Shown: positions 35,800 through 44,697 of the stretch, in pieces | How positions within the stretch are numbered: position 1 is the stretch's first letter | How the letters are laid out: each line of letters starts with the position of its first letter | From: Pseudonocardia kunmingensis | GTDB lineage: Bacteria > Actinomycetota > Actinomycetes > Mycobacteriales > Pseudonocardiaceae | Reading direction: 5' to 3' | DNA: 64,000 nucleotides | Assembly (NCBI RefSeq): GCF_006716445.1 | Contig: NZ_VFPA01000004.1 | Coordinates: 248,001-312,000, forward strand | The notes under the pieces: generated by a model | What the model saw: the letters and a program-made list of their open reading frames with translations, nothing else | The model's database searches: none | Told to the model about the DNA's origin: nothing | Program-made: the position numbers and the translations under genes

Positions 35800-37092
35800 T
35801 CAGACGTGCCCTTCGCCGCGCCCGCGTCCGGCCGAGGGGTGAGCATCCGACTCCGCACATGGCTCTGTGTGCCAGAAGCCGAACGGGTCGTCGAAGTGCT
35901 GCCACGCCGGTTCGCCGGCGGCGAGTTCGAGGTCGTTGAGCAGCGCTTCGCGCAGTACCGCGTCGATGTCGTCGGGGTCGGCGCCGTCGACGAGGATGGC
36001 GAGTTCCTGCACGCGATCGCCCCACCGCGGGTGCCAGCGCAACGCGGCGGCCGCCCTCCGCTCGGGATCGGCCTGCCCCCAGGCTTCGTCGCCCTCGGCG
36101 GCCAGCCAGTCGCCGACGTGGCCGACCTGCAGGCCGCCGCCCGCGGACTCCAGCCACAGGCACGCCTCGGGGCGGGTGGCCAACCAGATCCGTCCACGGG
36201 CGCGAACGACGCCTTGCAGCAGCACGTCGATCGCCCCATGCAGCCGCTCCGGGTGGAACGGCCGCCGCGCGGTGAAGGTGATCATCCGGATGTCGCTGTC
36301 GCCGTCCAGCGGAGGCTGACCGCGCAGCAACGCGGCATGCGGGTGGTCGGGACGGCCCCGGCGGGCGCCGTCGGGCAGGTCCTCCAGCAGTACGCGACGG
36401 TCGAGGTCGGCGGTCACCAGCCGCGGGGCCAGCGGGGCCAGCCGGGCCAGTACGGCGTCGGTGCGGGCCAGCACCCAGGGCTCGGCCGGACCGGCCAGCA
36501 CCAGCAGGTCGGCGAACTCGGCGTGCCCCACCACCAGCTGCGCGATCGTGCGCTCGTCGTCGGGCAGCGGTGCGAGGCCGCGCTCGCCGACCTCGTCGTC
36601 GGCGCCGGCGTCGTCCAACCAGCAACCGGCGTCGAGGACGCTCACCACCCCGCACAGGTCGAGGGTGTCGGTGACCAGTGCCCGTTCGGCCCCGTCGTCG
36701 CGCACACCGTCGTCGAGCACACCGTCGTCGAGCGCGACGTGCAGCAGGGTCCAGCACACCTGCTCGGGTTCGACCGCCGCGTCGAGGTGCAACACGACCC
36801 CGCGGACGTCCGGGCGGCGGCCCAGCGCGCGCAGCATCGGCAGCACGTCCTCCCGCAAGGTGCACGAGACGCATCCGTGGGCCAGCTCCAGGACCGTCGT
36901 GTCGTCCGACCCGTCGGTCCGCAGCCGGCGCCGCACGACGCCCTGGCCGACCTCGCGCAGGTCGTGGTGCAGCACCACGGTGCCGGGTTGCTCCACCCGC
37001 ATGCGGGCGATCACCTGCTCGAGAGCCTCCGCGGCCACTGCCGTGGTGCCGCCCGCCACCACGATCAATCGGGTCCGATCGTCCTGTGCCAT
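35800..37092 (-). CDS. mrf: MRF-like COG0523 GTPase (ribosome-hibernation-factor recruiting)
   Basis: A 430-residue G3E-family protein divergent from the zinc-free ribosomal operon. In mycobacteria the equivalent gene (mrf) under Zur recruits the hibernation factor MPY to zinc-free ribosomes. The GCVSCTLREDVLPML motif near residue 75 and the C-terminal CobW domain with RRPFHPERL are clear. The N-terminal nucleotide site is degenerate: GGTTAVAAEA replaces GXXGXGKT, so canonical GTP binding is doubtful. ATG 37092 is 36 bp from the shared Zur-like box. A run DDGVLDDGVRDDG near residue 125 is an internal duplication. Confidence 0.83.
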   Translation of the reverse strand: MAQDDRTRLIVVAGGTTAVAAEALEQVIARMRVEQPGTVVLHHDLREVGQGVVRRRLRTDGSDDTTVLELAHGCVSCTLREDVLPMLRALGRRPDVRGVVLHLDAAVEPEQVCWTLLHVALDDGVLDDGVRDDGAERALVTDTLDLCGVVSVLDAGCWLDDAGADDEVGERGLAPLPDDERTIAQLVVGHAEFADLLVLAGPAEPWVLARTDAVLARLAPLAPRLVTADLDRRVLLEDLPDGARRGRPDHPHAALLRGQPPLDGDSDIRMITFTARRPFHPERLHGAIDVLLQGVVRARGRIWLATRPEACLWLESAGGGLQVGHVGDWLAAEGDEAWGQADPERRAAAALRWHPRWGDRVQELAILVDGADPDDIDAVLREALLNDLELAAGEPAWQHFDDPFGFWHTEPCAESDAHPSAGRGRGEGHV

Positions 37093-37134
37093 ATGCGTTC
37101 CTTCTCGTCGGGTGGCCTGCTACCGTCCATCCTA

Positions 37135-37156
37135 GATGACAACGATTGTCGTAACG
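37135..37156. promoter_or_regulatory. Zur-like box between mrf and zinc-free ribosomal operon
   Basis: GATGACAACGATTGTCGTAA is the clearest member of the set, with the dyad GACAACGATTGTC. It lies 17 bp before rpmG and 42 bp before mrf on the other strand, so one site could repress both. Confidence 0.85.
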
Positions 37157-37173
37157 GGAGAGGTGTTTGCGTC

Positions 37174-37338
37174 ATGGCCAGCACGGAGCTCCGGCCGATC
37201 GTCAAGCTGCGATCGACCGCCGGAACCGGCGTCACTTACGTGACCCGCAAGAACCGGCGCAACGACCCGGACCGGATGGTGCTGCGCAAGTACGACTGCG
37301 TGCTGCGCCGCCACGTCGAGTTCCGCGAAGAGCGCTGA
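37174..37338 (+). CDS. rpmG: 50S ribosomal protein L33, zinc-independent paralogue
   Basis: 54 residues (RPIVKLRSTAGTGVTYVTRKNRRNDPDRMVLRKYD). The two CXXC pairs of zinc-binding L33 are absent; only one Cys (YDCVLRR) remains. Such C-minus paralogues replace zinc-containing L33 in starvation and release zinc. The ATG follows GGGAGAGG. First gene of a four-protein ribosomal operon directly behind a Zur-like box. Confidence 0.93.
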   Translation: MASTELRPIVKLRSTAGTGVTYVTRKNRRNDPDRMVLRKYDCVLRRHVEFREER

Positions 37339-37339
37339 C

Positions 37340-37585
37340 GTGGCCACGCGGTCGTCCGATCGGCGTACACCCAAGCGCAAGGTCAACCCGCTGCACGCGA
37401 AGCGGATCACCGAGGTGGACTGGAAGGACACCGCGCTGCTGCGCACGTTCATCTCCGACCGAGGCAAGATCCGCGCCCGGCGGGTCACCGGGCTGAGCCC
37501 CCAGCAGCAGCGGAAGGTGGCCACCGCCATCCGCAACGCCCGCGAGATGGCGCTACTCCCCTACCCCCACTCCGCGAAGGGCTGA
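37340..37585 (+). CDS. rpsR: 30S ribosomal protein S18, zinc-independent paralogue
   Basis: 81 residues with the S18 core KVNPLHAKRITEVDWKDTALLRTFISDRGKIRARRVTGLSPQQQRKVATAIRNAREMALLPY. No Cys is present, so it is the C-minus type. GTG start one base after the rpmG stop. Paralogue of the housekeeping S18 expected elsewhere in the genome. Confidence 0.93.
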   Translation: MATRSSDRRTPKRKVNPLHAKRITEVDWKDTALLRTFISDRGKIRARRVTGLSPQQQRKVATAIRNAREMALLPYPHSAKG

Positions 37586-37591
37586 GCCACG

Positions 37592-37828
37592 ATGTCGCGA
37601 CACTGCCAGCTCACCGGCCGCAAACCCGGCTTCGGCAAGTCGGTCTCCCATTCCCATCGGCGCACCAACCGGCGGTGGGACCCCAACATCCAGTCCCGCC
37701 GCTACTGGCTGCCCGGTGAGAAGCGATGGATTCGCCTGAAGTTGTCCACCAAGGGGATCAAGACCGTCGACAAGCTCGGCGTCGATGCGACCGTCGCCCG
37801 GTTGCGCGCACGGGGGGAAAAGGTCTGA
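37592..37828 (+). CDS. rpmB: 50S ribosomal protein L28, zinc-independent paralogue
   Basis: 78 residues beginning MSRHCQLTGRKPGFGKSVSHSHRRTNRRWDPNIQ, an L28 pattern. Only one Cys remains in the region where zinc-binding L28 has CXXC pairs. The stop overlaps the S14 start (TGATG). Confidence 0.93.
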   Translation: MSRHCQLTGRKPGFGKSVSHSHRRTNRRWDPNIQSRRYWLPGEKRWIRLKLSTKGIKTVDKLGVDATVARLRARGEKV

Positions 37829-38133
37829 TGGCCAAGCGCAGCAAGATCGTCCGCAATGAGCAGCGGCGCGCGATCGTCGCCAAGCATGCGGAGCGCCGGG
37901 CCCGACTCAAGACGGTCATCGCGAGCCCGTCCAGCTCCGAGGACGAGCGCGACGCAGCCGTGCGCGAACTGCGCCGGCAGCCGCGGGACGCCAGCGCCAC
38001 CCGCGTACGCAACCGGGACGTCGTCGACGGCAGACCCCGAGGCCACCTGCGCGCCTTCGGGGTGTCCCGCATCCGGTTGCGCGAACTGGCCCACGCCGGC
38101 TACCTGCCGGGCGTCCGCAAGTCGAGCTGGTGA
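37828..38133 (+). CDS. rpsN: 30S ribosomal protein S14, zinc-independent long paralogue
   Basis: 101 residues, MAKRSKIVRNEQRRAIVAKHAERRARLK and RNRDVVDGRPRGHLRAFGVSRIRLRELAHAGYLPGVRKSSW. This is the long, Cys-free S14 form rather than the 61-residue zinc-finger form. It overlaps both the L28 stop and the next start. Confidence 0.94.
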   Translation: MAKRSKIVRNEQRRAIVAKHAERRARLKTVIASPSSSEDERDAAVRELRRQPRDASATRVRNRDVVDGRPRGHLRAFGVSRIRLRELAHAGYLPGVRKSSW

Positions 38134-38504
38134 ACGGCTTCGCACCGGGCTACACGGCGGTGCTGTGCGCGGCCGCCCCGTGTCGCACCGAGACCTTCGG
38201 GGAAACCACCACGACACTGCGCGAATGCGTGCGGACCAGCCGGCACGGCGTGCTGGTCACGTCCGGATGCACGTTGGGTGCCCTCAGCTGCCGGCTGCGA
38301 CCGCCGGGGCCGCTGCTCGTGGTGCAGCCCTGCGACGACGAGCGGAGACCGCTGGGGCCGGCCGTGCGGATCGGACCCGTCATCAGGCCCGACGACATCA
38401 GCTCGATCGAGGGCTGGATCCGCGGTGACCGGCTCGACCCCACACTCCTGCCGTCACACCTGATGGGCCTGCACCGCCGCACGCGGGGCGCCGGTCAGAA
38501 CTGA
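38130..38504 (+). CDS. Four-Cys small protein of unknown function in zinc-free ribosomal operon
   Basis: A 124-residue protein translationally coupled to rpsN (GTGA overlap). Four Cys occur as C-X4-C (LCAAAPC) and C-X6-C (GCTLGALSC), then PPGPLLVVQPCDDERRPLGPAVRIGP. It is clearly paralogous to the 62448-62819 product, sharing GYT, VLC, SRxGVLV, PGP, QP-D, RP-GPAVR-GP and a C-terminal LLP...LHR, with all four Cys conserved. The layout (beta strand with Cys pair, helix, second Cys pair, beta strand) recalls thioredoxin-like [2Fe-2S] ferredoxins, but a zinc site is equally possible. Position behind a Zur box in both copies suggests a starvation role. Confidence 0.75.
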   Translation: MNGFAPGYTAVLCAAAPCRTETFGETTTTLRECVRTSRHGVLVTSGCTLGALSCRLRPPGPLLVVQPCDDERRPLGPAVRIGPVIRPDDISSIEGWIRGDRLDPTLLPSHLMGLHRRTRGAGQN

Positions 38505-38602
38505 CACCCCTACACGGCGCCTCCCACACCATGTCGCCGGGCACGCCGTCGCCGGTCTCCTCGACCGCGGCGGCGTGCCGTCGACGTCACTGCGGCGGGG
38601 CG

Positions 38603-38773
38603 TCAGTCCGGCGGGGTGAGAATGCCGCGCTGGTAGGCCCGGACCAGCCGGCGGGGAACGAGGTGTCGGCACCCCGCGATCATCACCGGCACGAGTTCCG
38701 GCGGGGTGGCCTTCCACTGCGCCCGGCGGCTGCGGGTGTTGCTGCGCGAGGTGCGCCGCTTGGGGACGGCCAT
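38603..38773 (-). CDS. rpmF: 50S ribosomal protein L32, zinc-independent paralogue
   Basis: 56 residues: MAVPKRRTSRSNTRSRRAQWKA, then PPELVPVMIAGCRHLVPRRLVRAYQRGILTPPD. The CXXC pairs of zinc-binding L32 are missing. Its ATG overlaps the stop of rpmE2 (TGATG), so the two form a minus-strand operon behind the box at 39.06 kb. Confidence 0.88.
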   Translation of the reverse strand: MAVPKRRTSRSNTRSRRAQWKATPPELVPVMIAGCRHLVPRRLVRAYQRGILTPPD

Positions 38774-39021
38774 CAGCGCCTGCTGCCGTAGCGGCGGCGG
38801 AACTTCTCGACCTGGCCGGCCTCGTCGAGCACGCGCTGGGTGCCGGTCCAGAACGGGTGGGAGTACGCGGTGACGTCGACCATGATCAGCGGATACGTTC
38901 GGCCGTCGGCCCAGTCCACGGTGCGCGTCGAGGTGGCCGTGGATCGGGTGAGGAAGGCGTCGCCGGTGGTGCGGTCCTGAAAGACGACCGGGCGATAGTC
39001 GGGATGAATACCGGGCTTCAT
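38773..39021 (-). CDS. rpmE2: 50S ribosomal protein L31 type B, zinc-independent paralogue
   Basis: 82 residues: MKPGIHPDYRPVVFQDRTTGDAFLTRSTATS, then YPLIMVDVTAYSHPFWTGTQRVLDEAGQVEKFRRRYG, a standard YtjA/L31B pattern without Cys. The ATG at 39021 is used; the frame upstream is not L31-like. A Zur-like box lies 41 bp upstream. Confidence 0.94.
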   Translation of the reverse strand: MKPGIHPDYRPVVFQDRTTGDAFLTRSTATSTRTVDWADGRTYPLIMVDVTAYSHPFWTGTQRVLDEAGQVEKFRRRYGSRR

Positions 39022-39061
39022 GCGCGTCCTTCGGTTCGATGGAGCTGGCGCCTGCAGTCTA

Positions 39062-39083
39062 GACGACAACGATTGTCATTTTT
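39062..39083 (-). promoter_or_regulatory. Zur-like box upstream of rpmE2-rpmF
   Basis: GACGACAACGATTGTCATTT contains the same GACAACGATTGTC dyad as the rpmG box, followed by the ATTTT arm. Confidence 0.85.
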
Positions 39084-39107
39084 GAACAAGGGCGTGTTGG
39101 GCCGACT

Positions 39108-39129
39108 TGATGACAACCGTTACCGTCAC
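39108..39129 (+). promoter_or_regulatory. Zur-like box upstream of CooC/ParA-like ATPase
   Basis: TGATGACAACCGTTACCGTC shows the dyad TGAC...GTCA around AACCGTTACC. It sits 32 bp before the ATPase start and 25 bp from the divergent rpmE2 box, so each direction has its own site. Confidence 0.78.
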
Positions 39130-39161
39130 ACGATCTGGTCGGACACAGCTGAGGGAGTCGG

Positions 39162-40112
39162 ATGCGCGTCGCGTTCGTGGGCAAGGGCGGTAGCGGGAAG
39201 ACCACGTCAGCGGCGGTGTTCAGCCGCTACCTGGCGGCACCGGGTCGGCCCGTGCTGGCGGTGGACGCGGACATCAACCAGTACCTGGCACAAGCCCTGG
39301 GCCATGCCGGTCCACCTCCTCGGGCACTCGGGTCCGACCTGGGGTGGCTCAAGAACCACCTGCGGGGCACGAACCCGCTGATCACCTAACCCGATGTGAT
39401 GATCAAGACGACACCACCGGGGACCGGATCGCGGATGGTCGACTTCGCTCCGGACGGCGAGCTCCTGGCCCGCTACGCGACGACGACGCCCGAGGGTGTG
39501 CGGCACCTCGCCACCGGCGCGTTCGACGAGGCCGACATCGGTATCGCCTGCTACCACTCCAAGACCGGTGCGGTGGAGCTCTACCTCAACCACCTACTCG
39601 ACGGGCCCGGCGAGTACGTCGTCGTGGACATGACCGCGGGAGCCGACGCGTTCGCGTCCGGACTGTTCACCCGCTTCGACCTGACGGTGCTGGTGTGCGA
39701 GCCGACAAGGCGCGGGGTGGGCGTGTACGCGCAGTACGCCGAGCTCGCGTCGGGGCACGGCGTGGCGCTGCGCGTGCTGGGCAACAAGGTGGTCGACGCC
39801 GACGACGCCGCGTTCCTACGCGACGAGGTCGGCGATGCGCTCCTGGGCTGCGTCGGCCAGTCGCGGTGGGTCCCGGACCTCGAGCCCGGCAACCTCGCAG
39901 CGTTCGACGCCCTGCTCGCCGCGCTCGACGAACGGCCGCGGGACTGGGCGGCCTACCACCGCCGGACGGTCGAGTTCCACCTGCGCAACGCCGCCGCCTG
40001 GGCGAACCGGGCGATCGGCGTCGACCTCGCGGCCCAGGTCGACGCCTCCTTCGTGCCGCAGCACGCATGGGCACCGCCGACGAACGCGGCCCACGCCGTC
40101 CCCATCGGCTGA
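39162..40112 (+). pseudogene. CooC/ParA-like P-loop ATPase interrupted by an in-frame stop
   Basis: The first 75 codons (MRVAFVGKGGSGKTTSAAVFSRYLA, VLAVDADINQYLAQALG) carry the deviant Walker A KGGSGKTT of MinD/CooC/ArsA-type ATPases. A TAA at 39387-39389 ends the frame after NPLIT, but the same frame continues as MIKTTPPGTGSRMVDF to 40112 with VVVDMTAGADAF (Walker B), VCEPTRRGV and LGNKV. Both halves together give one normal-sized protein (316 residues). A restart at ATG 39399 could make the second half. CooC-type ATPases insert metals, so this gene is a candidate metal-handling factor in the Zur regulon. Confidence 0.75.
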
Positions 40113-40316
40113 ACGGACGAGGACCTGGGCCGGGACCTTCTCCAGCCCCGACGGAGATGACCGGATGCTCGGCGGAGTAGTGGGCAAGGCGGCCGACACC
40201 GGGCTGATTCGCCAGAACCACGGCATGTCGGACACCGGTTCCGTCGCGGTGGTCGCCCACAGCAGCCGCCCCATCCGGTACCGGCTCACCGCCCGTTGGA
40301 CTGTTGGCGGCGCGGA

Positions 40317-41170
40317 TCAGCCGACGCGTACCCGGCCGCGGAGCCGCCCCACGAGACGGCAGCCGAGGTAGATGAGGAACGCGATGGTGGCGACGTAGCC
40401 GGAGATCGGCAGCCCGGGAGCGAGCGACAGGACCGTGCCGCCCAGCAGCGAGACCTCGGCGAACACGATCGCGAGCACGGTGGCCAGCACCGGGCTCGAG
40501 GTCACCCGCGCCGCAGCCGCCCCGGGGATCACCAATACCGCGAGTACGAGGATCGCACCGACAACTGGAACGGCGATGGCCGTGGTGAGGGCGATCAGCA
40601 CGGCGAACAGAGGCGACAGCAGCCGCGTCGGCACCCCGCGGGCCGCGGCGACATCAGGGTCCGTACTCGCGAACAGCAGCGGCCGGTAGAACACCGCGAG
40701 CACGGCGAGGACCACGACGACGACCGAGCCCAGCACGGCCAGGTTGGTGGAGTCGACCGACACGATCGACCCGGTGAGCAGCCCGAACTTGTTGGATGCC
40801 CGGCCCTCGTAGAGGGCGAGGAAGAGCACCCCGAGGCCGAGGCCGAACGCGAGGATCACGCCGATCACGGAGTCCCGCTCGCGCTGGCGCAGACCCAGCA
40901 ACCCGAACACCAGCCCCGCGGCCACCGCGCCGGCCACCGCGCCAAGGCTGACGCTGATCCCGAGCAGCAGTGCCGCCGCACCGCCGGTGAAGGCCAGCTC
41001 CGCGGTGCCGTGCACCGCGAAGGCCATCCCGCGCGCGACGATCAGCGGGGCCAGCATCCCGGCGACCACGCCGAGCAGCGCCGCGGCGAGCAGGGCGTTC
41101 TGCACGAACGGGAGGGCCAGCAGCTCACCGATGTTCTCCATGGTGAACAACCGCGACAGGTACTCGTTCA

Positions 41171-41171
<1 letters not shown>
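40317..41171 (-). CDS. znuB: Zinc ABC transporter permease
   Basis: A 284-residue ABC-3 family permease with about eight membrane segments: LLGVVAGMLAPLIVARGMAFAVHGTAELAFTGGAAALL at the N-terminus and VPVVGAILVLAVLVIPGAAAARV toward the C-terminus. It starts ATG exactly where znuC ends. Together with ZnuC and ZnuA it imports Zn2+ (or Mn2+); neighbouring zur and the box before znuA favour zinc. Confidence 0.92.
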
Positions 41172-42034
<863 letters not shown>

Positions 42035-42045
42035 AGAAACCCTGA

Positions 42046-42993
42046 TCAGGCTGCGCCGTCGAGCGCCGCGGTTAGTGCGTCGATCTGCTGGGTCATCCAC
42101 GTGACGTAGTCGTCGGTGCCCTCGGCCAGGGTCTCGGTGACCTGGACGATCGGCACACCACTGGCCGTGGCGGCGTCAGCGACCTGGAGCGTGGCGGCGT
42201 CCTCGACCTGGGTGTTCGCGACCAGTGCCTTCACCGGGTCCGGCCCCTCGAACAGGGCCAGCGTCTCGGCCACGACGAGGGCGGGGGCGTCCTGGCCCTC
42301 CTCGACGGCCTCGGCGAACTCTTCGGGCGTGGCGTTGACCAGGCCCGCGGCCTCGATGATGTAGACCGGGATGGGCTCGGTGATCGCCACCCGCTCGCCC
42401 TCGTGCGCCAACTTGATGGCGTCGAGCTTCGCCAGCAGCTCGTCGATCGCGGTAGTGAAGTCGGTGGCGTTGGTGGTGAAGGTCGACGCCTGGGCAGGGT
42501 CGGCGGTCCCGAGGTCGGCGGCAATGGTGTCGGCCAGCATCTTGACCGTCGGCAGGCTGTACCAGACGTGTTCGTTGAACTCCTCGCCTGCGGGCACCTG
42601 GGCCTCGAGCCCGGAGAGCTCGGCCACGTTGATGGCCGTCGGGTTCGTGCCAGCCGCCTCGATCAGCTGGTCGGCGAACGGGTCGTAGTCCGCACCGTTG
42701 TAGACGACGAGCTGCGCCTCGTTGACCGCCACCGCGTCCGCCGGGGTGCTCTCGTACTCGTGCGGATCGGCGTCCGGGTTGTCGATGATCGAGGTGACGG
42801 CCACGGCGTCGCCGCCGACGGCCTCGACGATGCTGCCGTAGACGTTGGTGGAGGCGACGACCGCGATCGGGCCGCCGTCGGCAGGCGCACCGGGCGCAGG
42901 TTCTGCGGGGGCGGGACTTCCTGATCCGCAGGCGGTGAGGGCGAGGGCGGTGGCCAGCGCCACGAGCGGCGGGATCACACGGCGGGCAGTCAT
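42046..42993 (-). CDS. znuA: Zinc ABC transporter solute-binding lipoprotein
   Basis: A 315-residue cluster A-I metal-binding lipoprotein. The signal peptide IPPLVALATALALTACGSG gives the lipobox Cys. Candidate metal ligands are His in DADPHEYESTP, His in FNEHVWYSLPTV, a Glu around AETLALFEGPDP and Asp in GTDDYVTWM. The His-rich loop of many ZnuA proteins is absent. The ATG at 42993 follows CCGGAG and lies 28 bp from a Zur-like box. First gene of the znuACB operon. Confidence 0.92.
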   Translation of the reverse strand: MTARRVIPPLVALATALALTACGSGSPAPAEPAPGAPADGGPIAVVASTNVYGSIVEAVGGDAVAVTSIIDNPDADPHEYESTPADAVAVNEAQLVVYNGADYDPFADQLIEAAGTNPTAINVAELSGLEAQVPAGEEFNEHVWYSLPTVKMLADTIAADLGTADPAQASTFTTNATDFTTAIDELLAKLDAIKLAHEGERVAITEPIPVYIIEAAGLVNATPEEFAEAVEEGQDAPALVVAETLALFEGPDPVKALVANTQVEDAATLQVADAATASGVPIVQVTETLAEGTDDYVTWMTQQIDALTAALDGAA

Positions 42994-43020
42994 CGGTACT
43001 CCGGATTCGGGGGGAGCGAC

Positions 43021-43047
43021 ATGAGAATGAGAACGGTTGTCGCTGTA
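43021..43047 (-). promoter_or_regulatory. Zur-like box between znuA and the arsR-zur operon
   Basis: On the minus strand the site reads AGCGACAACCGTTCTCATTC, sharing GACAACCGTT with the other boxes. It is 28 bp before znuA and 63 bp before the divergent arsR gene, so Zur may control both uptake and its own operon. Confidence 0.8.
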
Positions 43048-43109
43048 CTCTAGCCCCACGGCCGGTTCGCCGACGACGGCAGAACCGGAACCTTCACGGA
43101 ACGGACCCC

Positions 43110-43475
43110 ATGTTGATCGCCGGGAGTGCGGGCACAGCATCCGGCGGGGATTCCGGCACCGAGCGCGGTGCCGAACCGTCGCCCTGGCGTGCCTCGCGCA
43201 GCCTGATCGCTGCGGGCGACCTGCTACGTGCGCTCGGCGCCCCGGTGCGGATCGCGATCGTGCTGCAACTGCTGCAGTCCGACCGCTGCGTGCACGATCT
43301 GGTCGAGGCCCTGCAGATCAGCCAGCCGTTGATCAGCCAACACCTTCGGGTACTCAAGGCCGCCGGTGTCGTCCACGGCGACCGGCGGGGCCGCGAGGTG
43401 CTGTACTCGCTGGCCGACGACCACCTCGCGCGCATCGTCGTCGACGCCGTCGCCCACGTCGAGGAGATCCGATGA
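43110..43475 (+). CDS. smtB: ArsR/SmtB-family zinc-sensing repressor upstream of zur
   Basis: A 121-residue winged-helix repressor with a 30-residue N-terminal extension. Core: ASRSLIAAGDLLRALGAPVRIAIVLQLLQS, recognition helix ALQISQPLISQHLRVLKAAG, and a C-terminal DDHLARIVVDAVAHVEE that fulfils the SmtB alpha-5 pattern D-X-H-X10-H-X2-E. The zur start overlaps its stop (ATGA). In mycobacteria an smtB-zur operon has the same order, where SmtB derepresses zur when zinc is high. Confidence 0.88.
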   Translation: MLIAGSAGTASGGDSGTERGAEPSPWRASRSLIAAGDLLRALGAPVRIAIVLQLLQSDRCVHDLVEALQISQPLISQHLRVLKAAGVVHGDRRGREVLYSLADDHLARIVVDAVAHVEEIR

Positions 43476-43996
43476 ACGCACCCGTGACCCGCATGCTGCG
43501 CACCACCCGCCAACGGGCGGCCGTGTCCGCCCTGCTCGGCCGGCTCGCCGAGTTCCGCTCCGCGCAGGACATCCACGAGGAGCTCCAGCGGGCCGGCGAC
43601 GGCATCGGGCTCACCACCGTCTATCGGACGTTGCAGATCCTGGCCGAGTCCGGTGCGGTCGACGTTCTGCGCACCGGTACCGGGGAGGCGATGTACCGGC
43701 GATGCGCGACCGCCGAGCACCACCACCATCTGGTGTGCCGCCGCTGCGGAGCGACCGTGGAGATCGAAGGTCCGGCCGTCGAGACGTGGGCAACGACGGT
43801 GGCCGAGGCACACGGCTTCACCGAGCTGTCCCACACCGCGGACATCTTCGGGCTCTGCCGCGAGTGCACGACCCTTGCCGAGGTGCGCTCCTCACAGGCG
43901 TCCCCAGAGGGCTCGCTATCCGTGAGCTCGCCGGTTGCCGCCGCCCGCGGCCATCAGGAAGAAGATCGGCCTGGCACGGCTCCGGTGACGACGTAG
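43472..43996 (+). CDS. zur: Zinc uptake regulator Zur (Fur family)
   Basis: Zinc-dependent repressor, proposed to bind the boxes in this window. The N-terminal winged helix is TTRQRAAVSALLGRLAEFRSAQDIHEELQRAGDGIGLTTVYRTLQIL; the dimer domain has AEHHHHLVCRRCGATVEIEG with the regulatory His residues, and structural Cys pairs CRRC and CREC. At 174 residues it is about 35 longer than usual; the tail after LCRECTTLAEVRSS is low-complexity and antiparallel to the end of the phoU remnant, so the normal stop has probably been lost by rearrangement. Confidence 0.93.
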   Translation: MNAPVTRMLRTTRQRAAVSALLGRLAEFRSAQDIHEELQRAGDGIGLTTVYRTLQILAESGAVDVLRTGTGEAMYRRCATAEHHHHLVCRRCGATVEIEGPAVETWATTVAEAHGFTELSHTADIFGLCRECTTLAEVRSSQASPEGSLSVSSPVAAARGHQEEDRPGTAPVTT

Positions 43997-44611
43997 TCCA
44001 GTCTGCGGGTGACCGATACGGCCTGGTCGGCAAAGCGCTCGAAGAACCGGGCCAGCAACGCCGCATCCACGCCATCGCGCACCGAACATCCCGACGCGGG
44101 GTCCTGCACCGCGTCGAGGATCTCCCGGTGCACCTCGTCGATCCGGTCGTCCGCGCGGTCCTGCTCGACGAAGTGGACTTCTATCGGCGCGGCGATGATC
44201 TCCTGCAGCCGATACCCGGCGGCCACCGCGAGCCGGCCCATCTCGGCGAACGGCCCGCTCAGCGCGGCAGCCACCGCGCACGCCGGGTGTTGACGGCGAG
44301 CGAGCGCGGCGACGTGCCGAGCCAGGTCACCCATCCGTTCGATCTTCTCCGTAGCCTGGATGCTGGTCACCACCAACCGCATGTCGCGCGCCAACCGGCG
44401 CTTGCAACGTCAACAGGATGAACGCGTGGTTCTCGCATCGGGCCCGCGCCGCGTCGAGCACGTCGTCGTCGCTGATCACCCGCTCGTCCAGCACCAGATC
44501 GCAGCGCAGCAACGCCCGCGTCGCGCGCTCCATCGTCTCTGCCGCCAGACCGCACATCGTGGCCAGCTCGACACCCAACTGCTCCAGCTCGCCGTGGAAC
44601 ACCATGCGCAT
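43954..44611 (-). pseudogene. phoU: PhoU-like phosphate regulator, frameshifted
   Basis: Two adjacent frames together make a PhoU protein: MRMVFHGELEQLGVELATMCGLAAETMERATRALL to FILLTLQAPV, then RDMRLVVTSIQATEKIERMGDLARHVA and the second helical repeat. One extra T around 44397 (GCGCCGGTTGG instead of GCGCCGGTGG) breaks the gene. The C-terminal end overlaps the zur tail in the opposite direction. Without repair only a 95-residue fragment is made. Confidence 0.82.
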
Positions 44612-44697
44612 CGCCCCAGGCTAGAACCTCTGCCGACACACCGGGCCAGCCTCAGTTCGCATGTGCTGCGGCCCTGCCCCCGGCGACCCGGTTAGCC

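Noticed and set aside
35806..37338. Plus-strand open frame of 510 codons
   Set aside because: Antisense to the MRF-like gene and then out of frame with rpmG; no recognisable domain.
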